Below the pieces are notes generated by a model that saw nothing but the letters and a program-made list of their open reading frames with translations, ran no database searches and was not told the DNA's origin. From Chloroflexota bacterium (GTDB taxonomy: Bacteria; Chloroflexota; UBA11872), in NCBI GenBank assembly GCA_022824495.1, contig JAJDZU010000011.1:124001-188000 (forward strand): DNA of 64,000 nucleotides, read 5' to 3'. How positions within the stretch are numbered: the stretch's first letter is position 1; each line of letters opens with the position of its first letter. Below, piece by piece: positions 49,763 to 58,591 of this stretch. The position numbers and the translations under genes were made by a program.

Positions 49763-50631
49763 AGCGCGGGCATCTCGCTCAGCGGCACACAGCGGGCGCC
49801 CGAGGTCGCCGAACGGTCGGCCGCCGCCACCACGCGAATCACGTCCACCATTTCCGCGTTGCTGATCGGCGGCTCACCGGACTCGATCATTGCCAGGAAC
49901 TGCCTGATGACCTCCAGGTACATGCGGGGAAAGCCGTCGATGGTGTCGCTCAAGTGCATGTCGGCGTGCGTCCAGCCCGTTTCGCCGAGGGCGACGCAAA
50001 GCATGCCCATCCAGGCCTCGCGCGCCTGGTTGGCGATGCCCACCTGGCCGTCGGGCCAGCGGATCGTCACGACGTCGCTCAGCTCGCTGCGGAGGGATGT
50101 CACATCTATCGCGCCGACGCCGAATACCGCGTGCATCACGTCCACGGCGTGGACGCCGTAGAGCTGCCAGTTCTGGGGCAGAGTGAACATGATCGAGCGC
50201 GTGCGGCCGAGGTCGGGCAAGCGGTCGAGCAACTGGCGTACGGCGCGGTCGTAGCGCACGGCTGACGCGGAGAGCAGCGGCACGCCGGCTGCGGCGGCGG
50301 CGCGGACCAGCGTGACGGCCTCTTGCGGGTCGTCGCAGAGCGGCTTGTCCACGAACAGGGGCAGCCCTCGATCGACGGCCTGCATGGCGGGCGCGAAGTG
50401 GTCGGGACCCCAGCGGTTGAGCACCAGCACGGCATCCACGTCCCGCATGGCGTCCTCGGGTGCGTCGACGACCTGGTCAATGCCGGTTTCCAGCGCCTTG
50501 GCGCGGGCCTGCTCGGGGTCGGCGCCCCAGAGCCTGGTGACGCGCAGGCCGGGGCCGGCCAGGCCGCGGTTGATGATGCCGGCGAAGTTCTCGGTGTGGG
50601 TGCTATCGGCGCCGATAATCGCGAGGTTCAT
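49759..50631 (-). CDS. Gfo/Idh/MocA family oxidoreductase
   Basis: 290 aa, shorter than most members. The NAD-binding start is MNLAIIGADSTHTENFAGII, and the EKP-type motif reads LPLFVDKPLCDDPQEA. The substrate-domain region WQLYGVHAVDVMHAVFG keeps His and Asp. The GADSTH motif resembles the variant loop of the Gfo/Idh at 37106, so the two may be one sub-family. It is isolated on the minus strand between two plus-strand operons. Confidence 0.85.
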   Translation of the reverse strand: MNLAIIGADSTHTENFAGIINRGLAGPGLRVTRLWGADPEQARAKALETGIDQVVDAPEDAMRDVDAVLVLNRWGPDHFAPAMQAVDRGLPLFVDKPLCDDPQEAVTLVRAAAAAGVPLLSASAVRYDRAVRQLLDRLPDLGRTRSIMFTLPQNWQLYGVHAVDVMHAVFGVGAIDVTSLRSELSDVVTIRWPDGQVGIANQAREAWMGMLCVALGETGWTHADMHLSDTIDGFPRMYLEVIRQFLAMIESGEPPISNAEMVDVIRVVAAADRSATSGARCVPLSEMPAL

Positions 50632-50705
50632 GCAGCCGCTCCCAGCGCGGGCGAATCCACCGCAGCCTATCGCGCCGCGGGCGGGCGACTGGTTAGGCTG
50701 GCGTC

Positions 50706-52415
50706 GTGGCTGACACCGGCGGCGACTCCAGGCGCAGTCTCACGGGGGCGGTGTGGGACATCGCGCCGCGCGCCCCCGCCGCGCTGTTTGCCGAAGTGGA
50801 TGAGCTGCCGCCGCTGGCGGTCCAGGTTCTGCATAACCGCGGGCACGACACGGCCGACAAGCTCCAGGAATTCCTGCAGGGTCCGCTGCCGCCGCACGAC
50901 CCGTACCTGCTGGACGAGATGGACCAGGCGGTGGCGCGGATCGCGCAGGCGATGCAGAAGCGGGAGCGCCTGTGCATTTACGGCGATTACGACGTGGACG
51001 GGGTCAGCGCGACCGCGATGCTGCTGGAGACGGCCGAGGCGCTGGGGCTGGACGCGTTTCCCTACATCCCGGAGCGATTGACCGAGGGTTACGGGCTGAA
51101 TGCCGGCGCGATCGACGCCGTGGCGAAGGAACGCGCGAAGCTGATCATCACCGCCGACTGCGGGGCGGCGGCGCACGAGGAAATCGACCGCGCGGCCGCG
51201 GCCGGCCTGGACGTGATCGTGACCGATCACCATCCCACCGACACCCGTCCGGCAAAGGCCGCGGCGCTGCTCAACCCCAATGCTCCAGGTTCGGGCTATC
51301 CGTTTGGCGGACTGTCTGGGGTGGGCGTGGCCTACAAGCTGGTGCAGGCGCTGGCCGACGAGTTTCCCGAGGAACTGCCCGACCCCGAGCGTTTCCTTGA
51401 CCTTGTGGCCCTGGGCACCGTGGCGGACGTGGCGCCCATTCGAGACGAAAACCGGGCCTACGTGATGGAGGGCCTGGAGTGGATGCGGGCCTCACCGCGA
51501 CCGGGTGTCAGGGCGCTGGCCGAGGCGTCGCGCCGCCAGCCGGAGTCGATCAGGTCGGACGACATCGCGTTTGCGCTGGCGCCGCGGCTCAACGCCGCGG
51601 GGCGGCTGGCCAGCGCGCAGCTTGCGCTGGAGCTGTTGCAGGCCAGGCACCCGGTGCGGGCCGCGGAGATCGCGGATGAACTGAACGAGCTCAACGCCGA
51701 GCGGCGCCGTCTGACCCAGGACGTGGTGGACGCGGCGCGCGACATGGTGGATGGCAGCCCGGTGGTCTTCGCGGCCGATCCGGGATTCGCGCCGGGGGTG
51801 GTCGGGCTGGCCGCGTCGCGGCTGTGCGAGGAATACGGCGCGCCGGCGTTCATTGGCGCCGAGATCGACGGGCTGGTGCAGGGCTCGGCGCGCGCGCCGG
51901 ACGGATTCAACCTGCGCGACCTTCTGGGGCGCCAGCGCGACTGGCTGGAGAACTGGGGCGGGCACGCCGGGGCTGCGGGTTTTTCGGTGCTGCCGCAGAA
52001 CGTCGACGCGCTGCGGCGCGGGCTGGCGCAAGCCCTCGCCAGCCTCGACTTGCCCGAATTCACGGGGCCGAGTCTGCGCGCGGACGGCCGCGTGTACCCG
52101 CGCACGATCTCCTGGGAGACCTGCCAAGCGCTTGAGCTGCTGGGCCCCTGGGGGCAGGAACATGAAGAGCCGCGCCTGGTCGTAGAGAATGTACGTATCC
52201 AAAACACCCGGCTGGTAGGCGAGGATCACCTCGTGTTGCGATTCGAGGAACTGGCGCGCAATGTGGAAGCCATCTGGTTTCGCCAGGGGGAGCAGCAGGG
52301 CGCATTGGGCCCCGGGCGCTGCGTGGACGTTGCGTTCAGGTTGGGACTACGGAACTTCCGCGGGGAAACCCGATTGCAGATGCTCGTCGACGACATCCGG
52401 CTGCGGCCGGTCTAG
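50706..52415 (+). CDS. recJ: Single-stranded-DNA-specific exonuclease RecJ
   Basis: 569 aa from GTG. The DHH phosphoesterase motifs are present: CIYGDYDVDGVSATAMLLE, LIITADCGAAAHEEI, DVIVTDHHPTD and the DxVALGTVADVAP-type segment. DHHA1 follows with LIQUID-type features such as WGGHAGAAGFSV. A C-terminal OB-like domain (DHLVLRFEELARNVEAIWFR) completes the enzyme. It is a 5'-3' exonuclease on single-stranded DNA for recombination and mismatch repair. It leads a six-gene plus-strand run. Confidence 0.95.
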   Translation: MADTGGDSRRSLTGAVWDIAPRAPAALFAEVDELPPLAVQVLHNRGHDTADKLQEFLQGPLPPHDPYLLDEMDQAVARIAQAMQKRERLCIYGDYDVDGVSATAMLLETAEALGLDAFPYIPERLTEGYGLNAGAIDAVAKERAKLIITADCGAAAHEEIDRAAAAGLDVIVTDHHPTDTRPAKAAALLNPNAPGSGYPFGGLSGVGVAYKLVQALADEFPEELPDPERFLDLVALGTVADVAPIRDENRAYVMEGLEWMRASPRPGVRALAEASRRQPESIRSDDIAFALAPRLNAAGRLASAQLALELLQARHPVRAAEIADELNELNAERRRLTQDVVDAARDMVDGSPVVFAADPGFAPGVVGLAASRLCEEYGAPAFIGAEIDGLVQGSARAPDGFNLRDLLGRQRDWLENWGGHAGAAGFSVLPQNVDALRRGLAQALASLDLPEFTGPSLRADGRVYPRTISWETCQALELLGPWGQEHEEPRLVVENVRIQNTRLVGEDHLVLRFEELARNVEAIWFRQGEQQGALGPGRCVDVAFRLGLRNFRGETRLQMLVDDIRLRPV

Positions 52416-52435
52416 CGGCGGATAGGGGAGGAGCG

Positions 52436-54874
52436 GTGCCCTCATCGGTCACGGCCACGCTGGCGCCCATGGTCGGCGCGGGCCGGGCGGAGACCACGCT
52501 GGAGGATCTGCTCGACGCGGTTCGGTCCTACACGCCGCCCGACGACGTGCCCGCCGCCGAGCGGCTGATTCGCAAGGCCACCGCGCTGGCCGAACGCGCC
52601 CATGGCGGGCAGCAGCGCCTGACCGGCGAGCCGTTCGTACAGCATCCGATGAACGTGGCGTTAATGCTCACGAACCTGCACCTGGACCCCGACACTGTCG
52701 CGGCCGCGCTGCTGCACGACTGCGTGGAAGACACGAACGTGGACATCGGGACGATTCGAGCCAGGTTCGGATCCAGCGTGGCCGAGCTAGTCGATGGCGT
52801 GACCAAGCTGGACGACATCACGGTCGTGAGCATGGACGACCGCCAGGCCCAGAACCTGCGCAAGGTCTTTTTGGCCATGGCGCGGGACATTCGCGTGGTG
52901 CTAATCAAGCTGGCCGACCGCCTGCACAATTTGCAGACGGCGCACGTCTATCGACCCGACAAGCGCGAGCGCTATGCCAGCGACACGCTGGAGATCTTTG
53001 CGCCGCTGGCCGGAAGGCTCGGTATCGAGGAGTGGCGCTGGCGACTGGAGGATCACGCCTTCAAGCTGCTCCAGCCCGAGCGCTACCGCGAGATCGCCAG
53101 TTGGCTGCTGGCCGAACGGGCGGCCCGCGAGGACGTGGTGCAGGCGGTGACCGGCGCGCTGCGCGAGGCGCTGGATGCCGGCGGCACGGACGCGCTGATC
53201 CAAAGCCGGATCAAGCATGTCTACAGCATTGAGCAAAAGACGCAGCGCAAGAACGTCCCGCTGGAGGAGGTCTACGACATCCTGGCCGTGCGGGTGATCG
53301 TGGACGACGTGCATGACTGCTACTCCGCGCTGGGCGTGGTGCACGGCGCGTGGCGGCATATTCCGGCCGAGTTCGACGACTACATCTCGGCGCCCAAGGA
53401 GAACGGCTACCGCTCCCTGCACACGGCCGTGCTGGGGCCGGACGCGCGACCAATCGAAATCCAGATTCGAACCCAGGAAATGCACGCAGCGGCCGAGTAC
53501 GGCGTGGCCGCGCACTGGCGCTACAAGGCCGATGATTCCAACGGCGAGGACGACTTCTCGGAGAAGCTGGCCTGGGTTCGGCAAATCCTGACCTGGCAGG
53601 CCGACGAGGAGACGGCCGGGTCGTTCGTGGACGCTGTCAAGACCGACTTCTTCAGCGACACGGTGTTTGTATTCACGCCGCGCGGCGAGATCAAGGACTT
53701 CCCGGCCGGCAGCACGCCGCTGGACTTCGCCTACCGCATCCACACCGACATCGGGCACACCTGCATCGGCGCCAAGGTGAACGGCCGGCTGGTGCCGTTG
53801 GAGTACCAGTTGCAGAACGGCGACGTGCTGGAAATCCTGACCAGCAGCAACAGCCAGGGTCCCAGCCGAAACTGGGTATCGCTGGTCCACACGGCGCACG
53901 CGCGGGACAAGATCCGGCAGTGGTTCAAGCGGCGTCAGCGCGCCGAGAACATCGAGTCAGGCAAGGAACTGCTGGAACGGGAACTGCGGCGCCTGGGCCA
54001 GGGCCGGATTTCGCAGTTGCCGGGCGATGGACTGGAGCCAGTAGCCGCCGACCTGGGCTATCGCGACGTGGACAGCCTGCTGGCCGGCGTGGGCTATGGC
54101 GCGACCACGGTTCCGCAAGTCATCAACCGGCTGAAGCTGACCGAAGAGGTCGAAGAGGCGGACGACGAGCCGCTGCCGGTGGACGAACAGGACTTGCGCG
54201 ATGTGCAGCCGCTGGTTCGTGTCCTGGGTGTCGGCAATCTGCTCACGCGCGTGGCGTCCTGCTGCAATCCGCTGCCCGGCGACGACATCGTGGGGTTCAT
54301 TACCCGTGGCCACGGGATCAGCGTGCATAGATTGAAGTGCGCCAACGTCCAGAACGTCCGCGAGCCCGAGCGGTTGGTGGAGGTGGAGTGGGGCGGGCAG
54401 GTGGTTGGCGCCGACCTGGATTTGCCGATTCGGCTGGGCGCGTGCTGCACGCCGAGGCCGGGGATGAAGATCAACGGCATCGCCGACGACAAGAGCATTG
54501 AAGTGCACCGATCTCGATGCCGAGCGGCGAATCGGATGCCAGGTGCGCGCGTTCGGGTCTGGTGGATCGACGAGACGAGCCAACTCCTGCCCGTGCAGAT
54601 CCTGGTTCAGGCCGACGATCGCGAAGGCCTGGCCCATGACGTGACCGGGGTGATTCGCGACGAGGGCTTGAACATCACGTCGGCGAACGTGCATACCAAC
54701 CGGCAGCGCCAGGCCACGATGCGAATAACGGTCGGCATGGGCAGCGTGGCCCAGATGGCGCGGCTGATGCGGCGCCTCGAGACGATTCCCAGCGTCTACT
54801 CGGTCTCGCGCGACACCATAGGCGCGCGCCGCAGCCGGACCCGTGAGGCGGCGGCGCGGCGAAACGGCCAATGA
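52436..54874 (+). CDS. rel: Bifunctional (p)ppGpp synthetase/hydrolase (Rel) with two zinc-finger motifs
   Basis: 812 aa from GTG with GGGGAGGAG upstream. The HD hydrolase domain has His70, ALLHDCVEDTNV (His94-Asp95, Glu98-Asp99) and IKLADRLHNLQT. The synthetase domain has IKHVYSIEQKTQRKNVPLEE, AEFDDYISAPKENGYRSLHT and IEIQIRTQEMHAAAEYGVAA. TGS domain (409-470) and C-terminal ACT (about 716-795) are present. Both catalytic sites look intact, so it should make and degrade (p)ppGpp. Unusually, the CC...H...C zinc-finger motif occurs twice: Cys609-Cys610/His631/Cys635 and Cys670-Cys671/His691/Cys695. It overlaps the PlsY-like gene by 4 bases. Confidence 0.95.
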   Translation: MPSSVTATLAPMVGAGRAETTLEDLLDAVRSYTPPDDVPAAERLIRKATALAERAHGGQQRLTGEPFVQHPMNVALMLTNLHLDPDTVAAALLHDCVEDTNVDIGTIRARFGSSVAELVDGVTKLDDITVVSMDDRQAQNLRKVFLAMARDIRVVLIKLADRLHNLQTAHVYRPDKRERYASDTLEIFAPLAGRLGIEEWRWRLEDHAFKLLQPERYREIASWLLAERAAREDVVQAVTGALREALDAGGTDALIQSRIKHVYSIEQKTQRKNVPLEEVYDILAVRVIVDDVHDCYSALGVVHGAWRHIPAEFDDYISAPKENGYRSLHTAVLGPDARPIEIQIRTQEMHAAAEYGVAAHWRYKADDSNGEDDFSEKLAWVRQILTWQADEETAGSFVDAVKTDFFSDTVFVFTPRGEIKDFPAGSTPLDFAYRIHTDIGHTCIGAKVNGRLVPLEYQLQNGDVLEILTSSNSQGPSRNWVSLVHTAHARDKIRQWFKRRQRAENIESGKELLERELRRLGQGRISQLPGDGLEPVAADLGYRDVDSLLAGVGYGATTVPQVINRLKLTEEVEEADDEPLPVDEQDLRDVQPLVRVLGVGNLLTRVASCCNPLPGDDIVGFITRGHGISVHRLKCANVQNVREPERLVEVEWGGQVVGADLDLPIRLGACCTPRPGMKINGIADDKSIEVHRSRCRAANRMPGARVRVWWIDETSQLLPVQILVQADDREGLAHDVTGVIRDEGLNITSANVHTNRQRQATMRITVGMGSVAQMARLMRRLETIPSVYSVSRDTIGARRSRTREAAARRNGQ

Positions 54875-55488
54875 GTACCCTGCTGGTCCTGTTGCTTGCC
54901 TATTCCATCGGGTCGGTGCCGTTCGCATACCTGGCGGCCCGGTTGGCCGGACATGATCTGCTGGCGGAGGGATCGGGGGGCGTGAGCGGGTCCGCGGCCA
55001 TTGAGCGGATCGGCAAGGTGCGCGGGGCGATCGCCGGGCTGGCAGACGCACTGAAGCCGGTGCTGGCGATCTTCATCGCACAGCGTCTGGCTACGTACGA
55101 AGTGTCGGCGGTGGCGGGTGTGGTGGCGGTGGCTGGACATGTGTGGCCGTTCACGCTGCGCTTTCGCGGCGGCCGGGGTATCGGGCCGGCCGGGGCCGCG
55201 CTCGCCGCACTGGGGTCGTGGCACATGGCGCTGGCATTCGCCGGCATGGTGCTGGGCAAGGCCATCATCAAGGACTCGGCCCCGGGGGCGCTGATCGGCT
55301 TCTTTGCCACGGCCATCGTGCTCAGCCTGACAGGCGCGGCCCTGACCCTGAGCCTGGCGGGCTGGACGCTACTGGGGCTGCTGATCACCGCCCGCCTGGT
55401 CGGATACCGCAAGGCGAACGCGCCGGACGACGTATCCACGGCCACGCTGCTCTGGCGGAGGTTCCTGCTTGACCGCGACCGGCCGTGA
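54871..55488 (+). CDS. PlsY-like glycerol-3-phosphate acyltransferase family membrane protein
   Basis: 205 aa with five or six membrane helices. The opening LAYSIGSVPFAYLAARLAGH and the motif VAGHVWPFTLRFRGGRGI match PlsY motifs (GHxxPxFLxFKGGKG). The first catalytic motif, normally GSGNIGATN, reads GSGGVSGSAAIERIGKVRG, so the key Asn and Thr are missing. It may be an altered-specificity member or a non-classical acyltransferase. ATGA overlap with rel and a 20-base overlap with degV place it in the operon. Confidence 0.78.
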   Translation: MSTLLVLLLAYSIGSVPFAYLAARLAGHDLLAEGSGGVSGSAAIERIGKVRGAIAGLADALKPVLAIFIAQRLATYEVSAVAGVVAVAGHVWPFTLRFRGGRGIGPAGAALAALGSWHMALAFAGMVLGKAIIKDSAPGALIGFFATAIVLSLTGAALTLSLAGWTLLGLLITARLVGYRKANAPDDVSTATLLWRRFLLDRDRP

Positions 55489-56347
55489 CGATGCGCGGCG
55501 CGTCCGGCTGATTACCGACTCCAGCGCCTGTCTTCCACCGCACGAAATCGAGAGGCACGATATTTCTATCGTGCCCACGGTGCTGGTGTGGAATGGCGAG
55601 GAGCTTCGGGACGGGGTTGACATAACGAACGAGGCGTTCTGGAAACGCCTGGCAACCGACCCCAACTTGCCGACGACCAGTGCCACGTCGCCCAGGGCGT
55701 ACGCCGCCGAGTTTGCGAGGGCGCGCGATGCCGGGCTGGACGTTCTGTGCGCCACGATTCCGCGTCGAATCTCGGCGATGACCGAGGTGGCGGAGATGGC
55801 GGCGCGCGACTTCACCGGTCCTCCGTACGTGCGGGTGATTCCAACCGGCGCCGCGACCATGGCGCACGGGTTTCCGGTGCTGCTGGGCGCCCGCGCAGCC
55901 ACTGCCGGGGCTAATCTGGCCGCGGTGGAACAGACGGTGCGGCAGGCGGCGGGTGAGAGCGGGATCGTCGCGTTGCTGGGATCGCTGGAATACCTGGCGC
56001 GCGGGGGGCGGGTGCCCTGGGTGGTGGCGCGGGTGGCCGACGCGTTGCCTTCGACCCCGATCTTTGGGATGCGGCATGGACGCATCCGTTTTCGGGCAGC
56101 ATTCGGCTCGCGGGCGCGGGCGCGACGCGCATTGGTGAGGCACGTCCAGCGCGCGGCCAGGGGTTCGAGCTATCTCGGGGTCGCGGTGCATCACGCGGCG
56201 GCGGAGGATGAGGCGCACCAGCTGGCTGAGCAGATTCGGCGGGAGCTGGCGCCGGACGATCTGTACGTCACGGGCTTTACGCCGGTCATGGGCGCGCACG
56301 TCGGGCCCGACCTCGTTGGCCTGGCCTATTGCGCGCGTTCGGACTGA
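55469..56347 (+). CDS. DegV family fatty-acid-binding protein
   Basis: 292 aa. The TTG start is supported by GGAGG eight bases upstream. The N-terminus RLITDSSACLPPHEIERHDI and the ITNEAFWKRLATDPNLPTTS segment are typical DegV; GSLEYLARGGRVP near residue 170 is the conserved C-terminal-domain loop. DegV proteins bind fatty acids and, in Gram-positives, act as FakB partners of fatty acid kinase. The linkage to a PlsY-like gene fits a lipid role. No FakA is seen here. Confidence 0.88.
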   Translation: MTATGRDDARRVRLITDSSACLPPHEIERHDISIVPTVLVWNGEELRDGVDITNEAFWKRLATDPNLPTTSATSPRAYAAEFARARDAGLDVLCATIPRRISAMTEVAEMAARDFTGPPYVRVIPTGAATMAHGFPVLLGARAATAGANLAAVEQTVRQAAGESGIVALLGSLEYLARGGRVPWVVARVADALPSTPIFGMRHGRIRFRAAFGSRARARRALVRHVQRAARGSSYLGVAVHHAAAEDEAHQLAEQIRRELAPDDLYVTGFTPVMGAHVGPDLVGLAYCARSD

Positions 56348-56396
56348 CGCGCTGCCTACACTGGATGCAACGTTGACCGGGACGGAGATTTCGCCT

Positions 56397-57725
56397 GTGC
56401 GGAATGAGGCGATGCGCGCCACGATCATGGCGATCGGGCGGGCGGCTATTGCCGCCGTGGATCCCGCAACGGCGGTTCATGAAACCGTATCGCTGCACAG
56501 CGACGGCCTTCGGTTTGGGCACATTCAGGTGCCGAATGCCGAAGCCCGGCGAGTCGTCGTGCTCGGCGCCGGAAAGGCCAGCCCGCGCATGGCCGCGGCC
56601 CTGGTGGACATCCTCGGCGATCGCGTTTCCGGCGGTCTGGTCATTACCAAGGACGGCTACGCCACGGGGGCCGGGCAGGTCGAGATCGTTGAGGCTGGCC
56701 ATCCCGTGCCCGACGCGCGTGGGCAGGCGGCGACTCGGCGCCTGCTGGAAATGGCCGACGACGCGGACGAAGGCGACCTGCTGCTCTGTGTGATCTCCGG
56801 GGGCGGATCGGCGCTCACGCCGTGCCCGCCGGACGAAGTCCCACTTTCCGAGCTTCAGAACGTGACGGACCAGTTGCTGCGCTCGGGCGCCACGATCAAC
56901 CAGATGAACGCGATTCGGAAGCACCTGTCCGTGTTCCACGGCGGCCTACTGACGGCGGCTGCGGCCCCGGCGCGAGTTGTCGGTCTTCTCGTCAGCGATG
57001 TGGTGGGCAACCCGATGGACGTGATTGCGTCGGGCCCTACGTCGCCTGATCCGACGACGTACGCCGATGCACTGGCGGCGTTGGATGCGTTCGACCTGCG
57101 CGCCACGGCACCTGCCTCCATCCGTGATCGCCTCGAACTGGGTACTCGTGGTGGGCTACCCGAAACGCCGAAACCTGACGATTCGCTGTTCGAGCGAGTG
57201 ACGAATCTCGTCATCGCAGACAACGCTCGTGCGGGCCTGGCCGCCGTCGCGGCGGCGGAGGCGGCAGGTCTTCATGCGCAGTTCCTGACATCCCGCGTAC
57301 AAGGCGAAGCGCGGGAAATCGCCAAGCTGGTGGCCGGCGCCGCCGTTGACATCGCCCGGAGCGGACGACCTGTGCCGCGGCCCGGGTGCGCCATATTTGG
57401 AGGCGAGACCACGGTGACCGTGCGCGGCCAGGGGCGTGGCGGCCGCAGCCAGGAACTCGCCGTGGCTGCCGCCCAGGAGCTGGCGGGCGAGCCGAATACG
57501 GCCGTCTTTGCGCTGGCCACGGACGGGACCGACGGGCCCACCGACGCCTGCGGCGGGTTGATCGACTGGACGACGATCGAGCGGGCGCGCGCGGCCGGCG
57601 GCGATTGCGCCGACGCCCTGGATGACAACGACTCCTACAGCTATCTGCAGTGCTGCGGCGACCTGGTGCGCCTGGGGCCGACCGGCACCAACGTGAACGA
57701 TTTGTACATGGCGTTCGGATGGTGA
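56397..57725 (+). CDS. Glycerate 2-kinase-like protein (DUF4147/MOFRL)
   Basis: 442 aa from GTG with GGAG upstream. The DUF4147 domain is visible in IMAIGRAAIAAVDPATAVHE, VVVLGAGKASPRMAAALV, LLCVISGGGSALTPCPP and NAIRKHLSVFHGGLL. The MOFRL domain follows in GCAIFGGETTVTVRGQGRGG, FALATDGTDGPTDACGGLI and GPTGTNVNDLYMAF. These enzymes phosphorylate D-glycerate to 2-phosphoglycerate. The start is chosen by spacing to AIMAIG; ATG at 56412 is possible. It overlaps the LysM gene by 7 bases. Confidence 0.9.
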   Translation: MRNEAMRATIMAIGRAAIAAVDPATAVHETVSLHSDGLRFGHIQVPNAEARRVVVLGAGKASPRMAAALVDILGDRVSGGLVITKDGYATGAGQVEIVEAGHPVPDARGQAATRRLLEMADDADEGDLLLCVISGGGSALTPCPPDEVPLSELQNVTDQLLRSGATINQMNAIRKHLSVFHGGLLTAAAAPARVVGLLVSDVVGNPMDVIASGPTSPDPTTYADALAALDAFDLRATAPASIRDRLELGTRGGLPETPKPDDSLFERVTNLVIADNARAGLAAVAAAEAAGLHAQFLTSRVQGEAREIAKLVAGAAVDIARSGRPVPRPGCAIFGGETTVTVRGQGRGGRSQELAVAAAQELAGEPNTAVFALATDGTDGPTDACGGLIDWTTIERARAAGGDCADALDDNDSYSYLQCCGDLVRLGPTGTNVNDLYMAFGW

Positions 57726-58402
57726 GCGACGGCGAGGCGGGCCCGGCCGTTGAGCCGGAACTGCGCTGGGTTAAGGTCACGGGGCCGGACGCGCTGCGGC
57801 CGCTGGACCGGCATTGGGTCCGTTACGTGCGTCTGGCCCTGCTGCTGGCCGCCGTCCTGATCGCCTGGCGGATCCTGGCGTGGCAGGAGGACGGGTACCG
57901 GGCCGCAGCGTCGGAAGCGGGTAGCGCACGATTCCCGACGCCGATCGTGCTTGGGCATGGTTTCACGCCAACGGCTACCCCGGAGGCCGCTCATAGCGGG
58001 GTTGAGATTGTGAAGCTGTCGCCCACGCCCAGCGCGACCCCGTCGCCGATTCCCACGCCAACCCCCACGCCGGCCCCGACGCCGGCGACGCATGTCGTGC
58101 GGCCCGGCGAGACGCTGACACGAATCTCTCAGCTCTACGACGTACCCGTCAGCGTGATCGTGGAACTCAACGACATCCCGGATCCCAACAATGTGGAGGT
58201 GGGCCTGCGGCTGCGGCTGCCCGAGGGCACGCAGGTGCTGGAGCAGGAGGATGCTCCTGGTCCGTACACGGTCCAGGCGGGCGACACCCTCAGCGCCATT
58301 GCCGTACGCTTTGGCGTGACCATTGACGATCTGATGGCCGCGAACCAGATCGTCAACCCGGACAACATCTTCGAGGGCCAGGAGTTGCGAATTCCAGGCT
58401 GA
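57719..58402 (+). CDS. Membrane-anchored protein with two LysM domains
   Basis: 227 aa. One membrane helix (YVRLALLLAAVLIAWRIL, about 37-54) is followed by a Pro/Thr linker of about 25 residues. Two LysM modules come after it: HVVRPGETLTRISQLYDVPV with its partner half, and YTVQAGDTLSAIAVRFGVTI ending in FEGQELRIPG. LysM binds peptidoglycan N-acetylglucosamine, so the protein should span from membrane to wall and hold something there. There is no enzymatic domain. A GTG at 57722 is an alternative start, giving GTGA overlap. Confidence 0.87.
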   Translation: MVSDGEAGPAVEPELRWVKVTGPDALRPLDRHWVRYVRLALLLAAVLIAWRILAWQEDGYRAAASEAGSARFPTPIVLGHGFTPTATPEAAHSGVEIVKLSPTPSATPSPIPTPTPTPAPTPATHVVRPGETLTRISQLYDVPVSVIVELNDIPDPNNVEVGLRLRLPEGTQVLEQEDAPGPYTVQAGDTLSAIAVRFGVTIDDLMAANQIVNPDNIFEGQELRIPG

Positions 58403-58457
58403 GCCGGAGAAGCGCCTTTCAGTTGTTGCGGGCTTGCGTCACTGCGTACACTGCGGA

Positions 58458-58494
58458 GAGCCCCGATGGTCGCGCACTGCCCCATCGTGGGCTC
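58458..58494. other. Intergenic RNA hairpin upstream of the propeller gene
   Basis: GAGCCC-c-GATGG pairs with CCATC-gt-GGGCTC, 11 base pairs with a small internal bulge and 12-base loop. It lies between the LysM stop and the propeller start, and could be a terminator without U-run or a leader structure. Confidence 0.4.
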
Positions 58495-58591
58495 TATGCT
58501 GTGGGCGCCCATTCGAGAGAGAGAGTTGAGACGCCGGGGCGCCGGCGGCGCTTTCCCTTTCGTCGATCTGCGAGTCCGGAGGCTCTAACGC

